Below, one piece after another: positions 1 to 7,996 of a stretch of DNA of 64,000 nucleotides. The DNA is from Marinicellulosiphila megalodicopiae (GTDB lineage Bacteria > Pseudomonadota > Gammaproteobacteria > Pseudomonadales > Natronospirillaceae), in contig NZ_AP023087.1 in the NCBI RefSeq assembly GCF_045862395.1, positions 3,658,001 through 3,722,000 on the forward strand. Direction: 5' to 3'. The position numbers and the translations under genes are program-made. Position 1 is the stretch's first letter, and each line of letters opens with the position of its first letter. The notes beneath the pieces were generated by a model. The model was not told the DNA's origin. It made no database searches and saw only the letters and a list, made by a program, of their open reading frames with translations.

Positions 1-1
1 C

Positions 2-511
2 GGTAAAACATTACATTACTCTGAATATATTGGGATTTTAATTGCATTTTTAGGTTTGGTTTACTTGGTGTTTCCTAATTTAAATTCTCCATCTTTTATT
101 GGAGTAATTTTAATGAGTGCATCAGGATTAGCATGGGCTTTATATAGCATTAATGGAATGGGCGCAAAACACCCTATTGATGATACTGCCATTAATTTTA
201 TTCGTACGATTCCGATTGCGATTTTATTATTATTTATAAATTATCAATCCATACATATCACTCAAGCTGGATTATGGCTAGCGATTGCATCTGGCGTGAT
301 CGCATCGGGTGCGGGTTATGCAATTTGGTATGCCGCCTTAAAATCACTAAATGTGACACAAGCATCCGTTTTGCAATTATCAGTGCCTATTATTGCTGCG
401 CTAGGAGGTGTCATTTTTACAAATGAAATACTAACTTTTCGTTTTTTATTAGCGAGCCTATTTATTTTGGGTGGTATTTTATTAGTATTATTTGGTAAAA
501 AAATTAGATGA
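2..511 (+). CDS. EamA/DMT-family membrane transporter, 5'-truncated
   Basis: The frame is open from the first bases, so the N-terminal half lies outside the window and about 170 residues remain. They form alternating hydrophobic segments with the EamA repeat pattern: an ASGLAWALY stretch, then a conserved tail GAGYAIWYAALK ... ASVLQLSVPIIAALGGVIFTNE typical of the last helices of drug/metabolite transporters. The protein ends in a basic KKIR. Such proteins export small metabolites through the inner membrane; the substrate cannot be told. The stop overlaps the next start in ATGA, suggesting translational coupling. Confidence 0.85.
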   Translation, partial: GKTLHYSEYIGILIAFLGLVYLVFPNLNSPSFIGVILMSASGLAWALYSINGMGAKHPIDDTAINFIRTIPIAILLLFINYQSIHITQAGLWLAIASGVIASGAGYAIWYAALKSLNVTQASVLQLSVPIIAALGGVIFTNEILTFRFLLASLFILGGILLVLFGKKIR

Positions 512-957
512 TTAAAATCATAAATTATCAAACAGGATTTGAAGCACAATTGCGTGAAGTATTTTACACAGCGATTCATCAATCTGGCGTTCAATTTTAT
601 AACCAAGAGCAAATTAATGCTTGGGCACCTGCTAAGTTCGACTTAAGCAGTTGGAGCAATCGAATCAGTAAAATTAAGCCGTTTATAGCAACTATTGATG
701 ATCATGTGGTTGGTTATGCCGATGTGCAATCTGATGGTTATATCGATCATTTTTTTGTACATGGTGATTATCAAAGCCAAGGGGTAGGCAGCGCATTAAT
801 GGAGGTCATTTTTAAAAACAAACGCCCTAGGTATTACTCACATGTCAGTTTATCTGCTAAGGATTTTTTTATAAAACAAGGTTTTAACGTGGCGCAAACC
901 CAGCAGGCGTCAATCGGACAACAAAAACTAACCAATTTTCTAATGAAAACTTCATAA
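508..957 (+). CDS. GNAT-family N-acetyltransferase
   Basis: 149 residues with the GNAT layout: an N-terminal strand and helix, a VGYADVQSDGYIDHFFVHGDYQSQGVGSAL segment (strand beta4 followed by the acetyl-CoA pyrophosphate loop Q-S-Q-G-V-G), and a C-terminal AKDFFIKQGF motif. It probably acetylates a small molecule or an amino terminus; the substrate is unknown. The start overlaps the transporter stop by 4 bp (ATGA), so the two genes are co-translated. Related proteins are often annotated as YafP-like acetyltransferases. Confidence 0.85.
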   Translation: MIKIINYQTGFEAQLREVFYTAIHQSGVQFYNQEQINAWAPAKFDLSSWSNRISKIKPFIATIDDHVVGYADVQSDGYIDHFFVHGDYQSQGVGSALMEVIFKNKRPRYYSHVSLSAKDFFIKQGFNVAQTQQASIGQQKLTNFLMKTS

Positions 958-961
958 TAAA

Positions 962-987
962 TCATCCACTTGTATTTATTATGCGTA
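962..987 (+). promoter_or_regulatory. Candidate ECF11-type promoter of the DUF3833 operon
   Basis: TCATCC at 962-967, then exactly 16 bases, then CGTA at 984-987. The same hexamer, spacing and CGTAA occur on the minus strand before the FAD oxidoreductase operon at 36.6 kb, and a close variant precedes the sigma gene. ECF11 (RpoE-ChrR) promoters are known to resemble TGATCC-N16/17-CGTA. It lies about 40 bp before the DUF3833 start. Confidence 0.6.
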
Positions 988-1026
988 AACCTTTTATCTA
1001 GTCATTTAAATTTAAAGAGAAACTCA

Positions 1027-1551
1027 ATGAAACTATTATTACTTTTTTGTACATTTTTTATGTTGGGATGCAGCCAAATGCATGTCAGTGTCTATAAAGA
1101 AAATACCCCTAAACTTATTCTTGAAGAATTCTTTAAAGGTCAACTCAGTGCATCGGGAATTTTAAAAGATAGAAAAGGCTTGGTAACGCGATACTTTAAT
1201 GTTGACATTCAAGCATCTTGGGAAGGAAAAGTCGGCACATTAGTTGAAGACTTTGTTTTCGATGATGGCGAAAAACAACAACGAATTTGGACGCTAACTA
1301 AAATATCAGAGTCAAAATACGAAGCAAGCGCTGCTGATGTAAAACGAAAAACCATCATAGATGTGGCAGGAAATAGCATGTTTATGAAATACGTTTTAAT
1401 TGTGCCTTATAAAGATTCTACAATTGATATCACCATTGATGACAGAATGTATTTGGTCAACGAACACACACTTATAAACGAATCTAACATGACAAAATTC
1501 GGCTTTAATGTCGGTGAAATTAATTTGGTTATTCAGCATGTTAATCACTAA
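1027..1551 (+). CDS. DUF3833-family lipoprotein
   Basis: The start is the ATG at 1027, preceded by AGAG; it gives a lipoprotein signal with lipobox LGC (Cys 15). The mature part matches the DUF3833 pattern: PKLILEEFFKGQLSASGILKDRKG, then WEGKVGTLVEDFVFDDGE, and a C-terminal INESNMTKFGFNVGEINLV. The family is a small beta-rich domain of unknown reaction, usually encoded with cfa, DUF1365, DUF2878 and a sigma-ChrR pair in proteobacteria. Here that partner cluster lies about 33 kb away, but the promoter just upstream has the same motif. The gene overlaps the following DUF2878 gene, so they form one unit. Confidence 0.8.
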   Translation: MKLLLLFCTFFMLGCSQMHVSVYKENTPKLILEEFFKGQLSASGILKDRKGLVTRYFNVDIQASWEGKVGTLVEDFVFDDGEKQQRIWTLTKISESKYEASAADVKRKTIIDVAGNSMFMKYVLIVPYKDSTIDITIDDRMYLVNEHTLINESNMTKFGFNVGEINLVIQHVNH

Positions 1552-2047
1552 ACAAGCTTTAATATATTTTGCTATAAGTATTAAAATTTCATGGATAGTA
1601 ATGGTGTTATTTTACACACCTTTACTATTTGTCTTATGTTTGGCAATGAATATTTTTGGCTTGGCTTATTTTTTTAAAAAATCAATTCTACCACTTTCTA
1701 TTATTGCTATATTTGGAATGAGTTTAGATAGCATTTGGCATTTAACAGGTTTAATAAACTTCGAACACGCTACAATATTTCCACTTTTTTTATTGCCTAT
1801 ATGGTTATCTTATAGTGTATTTATTTTGTATTTCTTTAAACGATTCGAACGATTCAAACTCGCATTGCCTGTTATTTTTTCAATATTAAACTTGATTAGC
1901 TTTATGATTGGTATTGAGTTAGGGGGAAGCATTGTGTATTCAGATATGTATTATGTGGCGACATTGACAGGATGGTTATTGATGGGGTTTATGATTTTAA
2001 ATATAAAAGAGTCTCAGTTTAAGCTTTCAACTAAGACTCTTATCTAA
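1538..2047 (+). CDS. DUF2878-like inner-membrane protein
   Basis: A start at the ATG at 1538 (overlapping the DUF3833 stop) is preferred over the in-frame ATG at 1508, which would overlap by 44 bp. The roughly 169 residues are almost entirely hydrophobic, with five or six predicted membrane segments, a GMSLDSIWHLTG motif near the middle and a short polar tail. This size, topology and D-x-x-W motif, together with the preceding DUF3833 gene, suggest DUF2878. The function is unknown; it is regularly found with CFA-type methyltransferase clusters. Confidence 0.6.
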   Translation: MLITKQALIYFAISIKISWIVMVLFYTPLLFVLCLAMNIFGLAYFFKKSILPLSIIAIFGMSLDSIWHLTGLINFEHATIFPLFLLPIWLSYSVFILYFFKRFERFKLALPVIFSILNLISFMIGIELGGSIVYSDMYYVATLTGWLLMGFMILNIKESQFKLSTKTLI

Positions 2048-2058
2048 CAAATTAATAT

Positions 2059-2730
2059 CTACGCTTCAAATCGTTTAACGCCATCATCGGTAGCTAGTAA
2101 TAATAAATCGGCATTTCGATTAGCAAACAGACCGTTAGTGACCACACCAACAATATTGTTCAGTTTAATTTCCAAATCTTTTGGATCGGTAATTTTCAAA
2201 CCGTGAACATCAATTATTACATTTGCGTTATCTGTGACAACACCTTCACGATAAACAGGACTGCCACCGAGTTTTACTATTTGACGCGACACATAACTTC
2301 TTGCCATTGGAATCACTTCGACAGGCAATGCAAAACCACCTAATGTTTCAACAGCCTTTGATGCATCCGCAATACAAATGAATTTTTTAGAGACTGCTGC
2401 CACTATTTTTTCACGAGTTAATGCAAATCCGCCGCCTTTTGTTAAATTTAACTCCTGCGTAACTTCATCTGCTCCATCCACATATACATCAAGCATTGTG
2501 ACTTCGTTTAAATCAAACACCTCAATACCGTGTTCTTTTAAACGCAGTTCTGTTGCCTCACTACTTGCTACTGCACCTTGAAATTTATGTTTATGTTTGG
2601 CAAGCAAATCAATAAACATATTGGCTGTAGAACCCGTACCAACACCAATGATGACATCATCTTGTAAGTCTTTTTCAATTTCATCAACGGCTGCTTGTGC
2701 TGCCTGTTGCTTTAATTCATCTTGTGTCAT
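2059..2730 (-). CDS. rpiA: Ribose-5-phosphate isomerase A
   Basis: Interconverts ribose 5-phosphate and ribulose 5-phosphate in the pentose phosphate pathway. At 223 residues it is close to the usual RpiA length (219 in E. coli). Visible motifs are VIGVGTGSTANMFID (phosphate loop), ASSEAT, DVYVDGADEV with the catalytic Asp, KGGGFALTREKIVA, and a C-terminal NGLFANRNADLLLLA. It reads on the minus strand after the acyltransferase gene with an 8-bp gap. In many gammaproteobacteria rpiA sits next to ilvA; here ilvA is about 47 kb away. Confidence 0.97.
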   Translation of the reverse strand: MTQDELKQQAAQAAVDEIEKDLQDDVIIGVGTGSTANMFIDLLAKHKHKFQGAVASSEATELRLKEHGIEVFDLNEVTMLDVYVDGADEVTQELNLTKGGGFALTREKIVAAVSKKFICIADASKAVETLGGFALPVEVIPMARSYVSRQIVKLGGSPVYREGVVTDNANVIIDVHGLKITDPKDLEIKLNNIVGVVTNGLFANRNADLLLLATDDGVKRFEA

Positions 2731-2738
2731 GTTGAGCC

Positions 2739-3464
2739 TTAAACTGGAATAATTTTAACACCACTACGAATGGTTTCTTCTAAAATTTTATTACTTGTTT
2801 TGGTATGATCAACTTCCATTTCTGGATGAATCACAACCGTGACTGTCCCAGAATATTTAAGCCAAGAATCATTACGCCATAACACACCAGGATTTAAACT
2901 GACTGGCACTATAGTACAGTTTGCTTTTTTAGCTAACATGGCAGCACCAGGTGAAAACTCTGCCACAACATTAGCTGGCGAACGCGTACCTTCTGGAAAA
3001 ATACATACACTCACACCTGCTTCAATTTTTGCAGTACCTTCATTTATGATTTGTTTCAACGCTTTAGATTTTGCATCACGATCAATGGCAATCGGATCTT
3101 GTAAGCGAAACGTCCATCCAAATAATGGTATATTCAAAAGAGATTTTTTAATCACTTGAGTTTGTGGGGTAAATAAAATTTGGATAAAAAATGTTTCCCA
3201 AGTGCTTTGGTGATTACACGCAATCACCACACCTTTACCATGGGGAATATTTTCGCGACCAATCACTTCGTATTTAATACCGCAAATAAAACGCGCTAAT
3301 TGCACAGCAATATACGCGTAAGGACGAACAATTAAATATGAACGTTTATTTTTTGGAATTAACATACCCGCTATAAGCATGGGAATACACCAAAGAGGTG
3401 TAAACACAGCCCATAAAATAGTCATAAACAAAACAGTACGAATACCTGCAAATATATCTCTCAT
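2739..3464 (-). CDS. 1-acyl-sn-glycerol-3-phosphate acyltransferase (PlsC-like)
   Basis: Transfers an acyl chain to lysophosphatidic acid in phospholipid synthesis at the inner membrane. The 241 residues start with two hydrophobic segments (about 8-35), followed by the acyltransferase block I CNHQSTWET. This block is H-x4-E rather than H-x4-D, a form also found in the Pseudomonas homologue beside glyS. FPEGTRSP is block III, and PVSLNPGVLW follows. The position directly after glyS matches the Pseudomonas origin region, where a similar acyltransferase is encoded near glyQS. Confidence 0.88.
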   Translation of the reverse strand: MRDIFAGIRTVLFMTILWAVFTPLWCIPMLIAGMLIPKNKRSYLIVRPYAYIAVQLARFICGIKYEVIGRENIPHGKGVVIACNHQSTWETFFIQILFTPQTQVIKKSLLNIPLFGWTFRLQDPIAIDRDAKSKALKQIINEGTAKIEAGVSVCIFPEGTRSPANVVAEFSPGAAMLAKKANCTIVPVSLNPGVLWRNDSWLKYSGTVTVVIHPEMEVDHTKTSNKILEETIRSGVKIIPV

Positions 3465-3475
3465 TGTTACTCGCC

Positions 3476-5545
3476 TTAAAATTGCAGTACGGAAATATCC
3501 GCCACTTGCAAAAATAATTGACGTAATTGTGTTAACAGCACTAAGCGGTTAAAACGAATAGCATCGTCTTCGTGGTTAACCATTACGTCTTCAAAGAACG
3601 CATCGATTACATCACGTAAACTTGCTAATTGATTTAATGCTTCGTTGTATTTTGCTTGATCAACTAAATCAGACACGCTTTGTTTTTTGCTAACAATTGC
3701 TTCAAACAATGCTTTTTCAGCAGATTCAGTTAACAATGTTTCATTCACTTCTTGTGAAGGCAATGCATCCACTTTCGCTAAAATATTACTTACACGCTTG
3801 TTCGCTGCTGCTAAATCTTTTGCTTCAGCAATTTGTAAAAATTCACTGACCGCTTGTACACGTAAATTAATATCACAAGGCTGTTGTGGATTAATGGCAC
3901 GTACCGCTTGAAAAACACTTGGTGCTACGTTTTCGTCTGAATACCAAGCACTAAAACGATCTAACATGTATTGGTAAACTTGTTCGATTACGGCTTCGCC
4001 TTGAGGCAAATTATCAAATTGATCATAAGCGCATTTGATTAATTCGTGTAAATTAATCTCAATGTTTTTGCCCACTAAAATACGCAATACACCTAAAGCT
4101 GCACGACGTAATGCATAAGGATCTTTTGTACCTGTTGGTGGCTGTCCAATACCAAATAAACCCACAATGGTATCCATACGATCAGCAATTGCTAATGTAA
4201 TACCTGTTGGTGTTGCTGGTAATTCATCCCCTGCAAATTTTGGTAAATAATGCTCATTAATAGACGCGCTGATTTCATCGCTCCAACCATCGTGTTTTGC
4301 ATAGTAACTACCCGCAATACCTTGAAGGTCAGTAAATTCAAATACCATGTCACAAGTTAAATCGTTTTTAATTAATTTAGCAGCAGTTTGCACTGTTTCT
4401 AAATCAGCCTGTGTATTCACAGCAATTTGACTGGCAATATTTGAAATACGCTCTACTTTATTAAACAACGTGCCCAATTGTTTTTGGAACGTGATGCTTT
4501 TTAATTTTTCTAAACGCTCAACCAAAGGCGTCTTTTTGTCAGTGTCCCAAAAAAACTTAGCATCGGCTAAACGAGGACGAATGACTTTTTCGTTACCCTC
4601 AATGACAACATGAGGTTTTTTAGATTCAATATTAGCAATGAATACAAAGTGTGGCTGTATTTGACCTTGATCATTTTCAGTATGGAAGTATTTTTGATGT
4701 TCGTTCATTGATGATATCAATGCTTCTTGTGGCACTTGTAAGAACGCTTCTTCAAACTGCCCCATTAATGCAACTGGCCACTCATTAAGTGATGTCACTT
4801 CATCTAATAAATCATCATGAATAATAACGGTTACGCCTTTATCTGCCGCTACTTTTTGAGCGTTTGTTTTAATGATGGCTTGGCGTTTTTCATAACTTGC
4901 AATTACATAGGCTTTTTGTAATAACGATTCGTAGTCATTAGGGTTTGTGATTTCAATTTCTTCATTACAATGGAAACGATGTCCACGTGATGTGTTTGAA
5001 GATTGAACGCCCATAATTTCAGCATCAATGACAGTAGAGCCTTCTAAAAAAACTAACCACTGTATTGGACGTACAAATTCGTCACGACGATCAGCCCAAC
5101 GCATTCTTTTTGCAATAGGCAATTTAGCTAACGCTTCGGTCAACATTAAAGGTAACAATGATTTTGTTGCCTGTCCTTTTGTCATACCTTGATACATCAA
5201 CCATTCGCCTTTTGGCGTATCGATGGTGACTAAATCATCTACAGTACAACCTGCGCCGCGCATAAAACCAGCTAATGCTTTTGTCGGTTCGCCACATGCA
5301 TCAAAGGCTGCTTTTTTGCTTGGCCCTTTACGCTCAAACGGTAAATCTTTTTGTGTGTCGTCTAAGTTTTTAAATAACACTGCCAATCGACGAGGTGCTG
5401 CAAATATTTCAACACCATCGAACTCTAAACCTGCTTCTTTTAATTGAGCTTCAAAACTTGATAAAAATGCATCACGCAATTTTTTTAGAGAAGTCGGTGG
5501 TAACTCTTCAGTACCTAATTCGATCAAATAATCTTGTTTCAACAT
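3476..5545 (-). CDS. glyS: Glycyl-tRNA synthetase beta subunit
   Basis: Beta subunit of the alpha2beta2 glycyl-tRNA synthetase; it recognises tRNA-Gly and carries the HD-like and anticodon-binding parts. At 689 residues it has the same length as E. coli GlyS. Conserved blocks include LIELGTEELPPTSL at the N terminus, AAPRRLAVLF, MRWADRRDEFVRPIQWLV, SRGHRFH, NEHQKYF and GIGQPPTGTKDPYALRRAALGVLRIL. The start lies 2 bp after the glyQ stop on the same strand, the usual tandem arrangement. Confidence 0.98.
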   Translation of the reverse strand: MLKQDYLIELGTEELPPTSLKKLRDAFLSSFEAQLKEAGLEFDGVEIFAAPRRLAVLFKNLDDTQKDLPFERKGPSKKAAFDACGEPTKALAGFMRGAGCTVDDLVTIDTPKGEWLMYQGMTKGQATKSLLPLMLTEALAKLPIAKRMRWADRRDEFVRPIQWLVFLEGSTVIDAEIMGVQSSNTSRGHRFHCNEEIEITNPNDYESLLQKAYVIASYEKRQAIIKTNAQKVAADKGVTVIIHDDLLDEVTSLNEWPVALMGQFEEAFLQVPQEALISSMNEHQKYFHTENDQGQIQPHFVFIANIESKKPHVVIEGNEKVIRPRLADAKFFWDTDKKTPLVERLEKLKSITFQKQLGTLFNKVERISNIASQIAVNTQADLETVQTAAKLIKNDLTCDMVFEFTDLQGIAGSYYAKHDGWSDEISASINEHYLPKFAGDELPATPTGITLAIADRMDTIVGLFGIGQPPTGTKDPYALRRAALGVLRILVGKNIEINLHELIKCAYDQFDNLPQGEAVIEQVYQYMLDRFSAWYSDENVAPSVFQAVRAINPQQPCDINLRVQAVSEFLQIAEAKDLAAANKRVSNILAKVDALPSQEVNETLLTESAEKALFEAIVSKKQSVSDLVDQAKYNEALNQLASLRDVIDAFFEDVMVNHEDDAIRFNRLVLLTQLRQLFLQVADISVLQF

Positions 5546-5547
5546 GC

Positions 5548-6480
5548 TTACTTCTCCTGATCCAGCACTTGTTCACGTAAGTGCTTAGGTGCCATTGGGA
5601 AACCTAATGCTTTACGTTTTTCGTAATAACTTTGAGCCACTTCACGTGACAAGCCTCTAATTTTCAAAATATAGTTTTGACGCTCTGTTACCGAAATGGC
5701 TTTGCGAGCATCTAATAAATTAAAACAGTGTCCTGCTTTTAATACATGCTCGTAAGCAGGTAATGGTAAATTGGCTTCGATCATTTTTGCGCTTTCATCA
5801 GCGTGACGCTCAAATGCCGCCAATAAACCTGTTACATCTGCATGTTCAAAATTATACGTTGATTGCTCAACTTCATTTTGATGAAATACATCACCATAAG
5901 TGACTGGATTACCTTCAGGATCATATGTCCAAATTAAATCATAAACTGAATCTTTACCTTGTAAATACATAGCAAGACGCTCAAGACCGTAAGTGATTTC
6001 ACCGGTAACAGGAAAACATTCAATGCCGCCAACTTGTTGGAAATAAGTAAACTGAGTCACTTCCATGCCATCTAGCCAAATTTCCCAACCTAATCCCCAA
6101 GCACCCAATGTTGGGTTTTCCCAGTTGTCTTCAACAAAACGAATATCGTGTACTAATGGATCCACACCAATCGCTTCTAATGAATCTAAATATAATTGCT
6201 GAATATTTTTAGGCGCAGGCTTTAGAATCACTTGGAATTGATAATAATGCTGCAAGCGATTTGGGTTTTCACCGTAGCGACCATCGGTTGGACGACGGCT
6301 TGGTTGTACATACGCACAGTTCCAAGTTTCAGGGCCTAATGCGCGTAAAAATGTGGCAGGATGTGATGTCCCTGCACCTACTTCCATATCCAAAGGTTGT
6401 AAAACGGCACAGCCTTTTTCGCCCCAAAATTGTTGCAGGCATAAAATTAATTCTTGAAATGTTTCAGGTTTTTTGGACAT
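5548..6480 (-). CDS. glyQ: Glycyl-tRNA synthetase alpha subunit
   Basis: Catalytic class II subunit that activates glycine and joins it to tRNA-Gly together with GlyS. The protein has 310 residues. Visible features are FQELILCLQQFWGEKGCAVLQPLDMEVGAGTSHPATFLRALGPE at the N terminus, then the motif 2 region YVQPSRRPTDGRYGENPNRLQHYYQFQVI, and WEIWLDGMEVTQFTYFQQVGG. The coding sequence begins with ATG after a short A-rich leader. It is the first gene of glyQ-glyS-acyltransferase-rpiA; a Wzz-like gene lies upstream on the same strand, with an 80-bp gap. Confidence 0.98.
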   Translation of the reverse strand: MSKKPETFQELILCLQQFWGEKGCAVLQPLDMEVGAGTSHPATFLRALGPETWNCAYVQPSRRPTDGRYGENPNRLQHYYQFQVILKPAPKNIQQLYLDSLEAIGVDPLVHDIRFVEDNWENPTLGAWGLGWEIWLDGMEVTQFTYFQQVGGIECFPVTGEITYGLERLAMYLQGKDSVYDLIWTYDPEGNPVTYGDVFHQNEVEQSTYNFEHADVTGLLAAFERHADESAKMIEANLPLPAYEHVLKAGHCFNLLDARKAISVTERQNYILKIRGLSREVAQSYYEKRKALGFPMAPKHLREQVLDQEK

Positions 6481-6559
6481 AATTTGACCTATTTTAAAAA
6501 TGCAAATGACCCATCACTGGGCCAAATTAAATATTTTGAATGTCACGCTTAAAAAGCGT

Positions 6560-7924
6560 TTAAGCGTTAGTTTTATTTTTTTCTCTATAATTAGAAACAG
6601 CAATACTTATTAGGGCTAACATCAAACCTATCATTGCGCCAATTACTAAGCCTAACGCTAAATAAATATTTTTATTTCGCCCAACTGATTCTCCAGGTGC
6701 TAACGCAGGTTGTATCACTTGGTAAAATTCTGGTTCATTAAACTCAAGGTTATAATTTGAAAGCTGCGCAACTTTATCGAGTGTCTTTAAATATGCTTCA
6801 ACATAAGGTTTATCATCAATTCGATTTTTAAGGCTTTCTAGCTGTCTATTTTTTTTCACTTCAGCTAATTTTTGATTTAGCACTGAAAGCCCTTCAACAA
6901 AGCGCGTATCTTTACGACGTTTTTCAATTTCTTGAATTTCAGCATTTAAAAATTTACTGCCTAACAAATAATCTTTAGATCGGTCAGATTTGTCTGTTGT
7001 ATAAATTTCAATCTGTCCTAAATTTTTAGAATCTGCATAAAAATCTTCCAAGGATTTGGGCTCTACTATGTTTAATTTTACTGCAATTGCTAAAGATTCT
7101 TTAAGCTGAACTAATTGCGTTTCTAGATTCTCATAATGCGCATTCACTAAACGTTCTATTTCATCTTCTACTTTGCTGATTTCTAATTTCTGTGTTTCTT
7201 GCATTTTTAAAATATTTAATTCGCGCTGTTGTTTTTCAACATTCAAGGCTAAATTTTGAATACGAGTAAGCTCCGCTAATTGCTGCGCTTTACTAGCACT
7301 TTGTTCTTTGTGAATTTTGGCAATTAATTGTTTATTTACAAAAGATAGGTAACCATTTATAAATTCGGCAGTTTTTGCTGAGTTTGATGTATTCCAAGCA
7401 ATATCTGCTTGAAGTAAACTTGCTTCACTGCCTGTCACGATTTTTCCATCTACGGTCTTCTTCAAAAAATCTGGAGTTGAGTTACTTACATCCATACCAT
7501 TTAAAAATGATAAAAAACGGCTATCAATTTCACTTTGGGTTAATGATTCAGCTTGTTTGTTCGATTCAGATTCAGATTCAGATTCAGATTCAGATTCAGG
7601 CTCATACCATTTAGTTAATTGATAATATTCGCGTAATGCTGCTGGAGATTTTAACTCTTTAAAATACAGTCGAAACACAGACTCTGGCGTAAATTGAGTT
7701 AAACCATTTAAATTAATGTCCAATAATTGATCATTTTCTGGTGGTGTTAAAACCGCTTTGACTTGATAAACCGCTGGTCGTGTTACTGAATATCCAATAG
7801 CTAATAGCACACACAAAACCATTGGTATCACGATCATCCATTTTTGATCCCAAAGTTTGATGAACAATTCTCCAAGATTTATTTCATCATCATGTGAATT
7901 TGAATAATTATTGTTTTCTTGCAT
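6560..7924 (-). CDS. Wzz-like chain-length determinant protein, orphan
   Basis: Polysaccharide co-polymerase type protein that would sit in the inner membrane and set O-antigen or exopolysaccharide chain length. The 454 residues have a first membrane helix at about 31-52 (IVIPMVLCVLLAIGY), a long periplasmic coiled-coil region, the QPALAPGESVGRNK motif before the second helix (about 425-445), and a basic tail: the classical Wzz frame. The SD sequence AGGGG and a TATAAT-like -10 lie upstream. No other polysaccharide genes are adjacent. Around residues 108-119 runs a Glu-Ser repeat encoded by six copies of a hexanucleotide, probably length-variable between strains. Confidence 0.85.
   Translation of the reverse strand: MQENNNYSNSHDDEINLGELFIKLWDQKWMIVIPMVLCVLLAIGYSVTRPAVYQVKAVLTPPENDQLLDINLNGLTQFTPESVFRLYFKELKSPAALREYYQLTKWYEPESESESESESESNKQAESLTQSEIDSRFLSFLNGMDVSNSTPDFLKKTVDGKIVTGSEASLLQADIAWNTSNSAKTAEFINGYLSFVNKQLIAKIHKEQSASKAQQLAELTRIQNLALNVEKQQRELNILKMQETQKLEISKVEDEIERLVNAHYENLETQLVQLKESLAIAVKLNIVEPKSLEDFYADSKNLGQIEIYTTDKSDRSKDYLLGSKFLNAEIQEIEKRRKDTRFVEGLSVLNQKLAEVKKNRQLESLKNRIDDKPYVEAYLKTLDKVAQLSNYNLEFNEPEFYQVIQPALAPGESVGRNKNIYLALGLVIGAMIGLMLALISIAVSNYREKNKTNA
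7563..7598. repeat. Hexanucleotide microsatellite, six copies of GATTCA
   Basis: Six perfect tandem copies of GATTCA (plus strand) inside the Wzz-like gene, read on the minus strand as alternating Glu-Ser codons. A 6-bp unit keeps the frame when copy number changes, so slippage would change only the length of an acidic linker at the start of the periplasmic domain. Confidence 0.95.
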
Positions 7925-7996
7925 TTATCTTACCCCTAATTAGTGAGCGCATTATACACGTCCATACATATTGTGCATCGTTGAAAATTGATCTGA

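Noticed and set aside
7375..7614. Open frame on the plus strand reading Ile-Gln repeats.
   Set aside because: It is the reverse strand of the GATTCA tract inside the Wzz-like gene; the repeat produces open frames in several directions.
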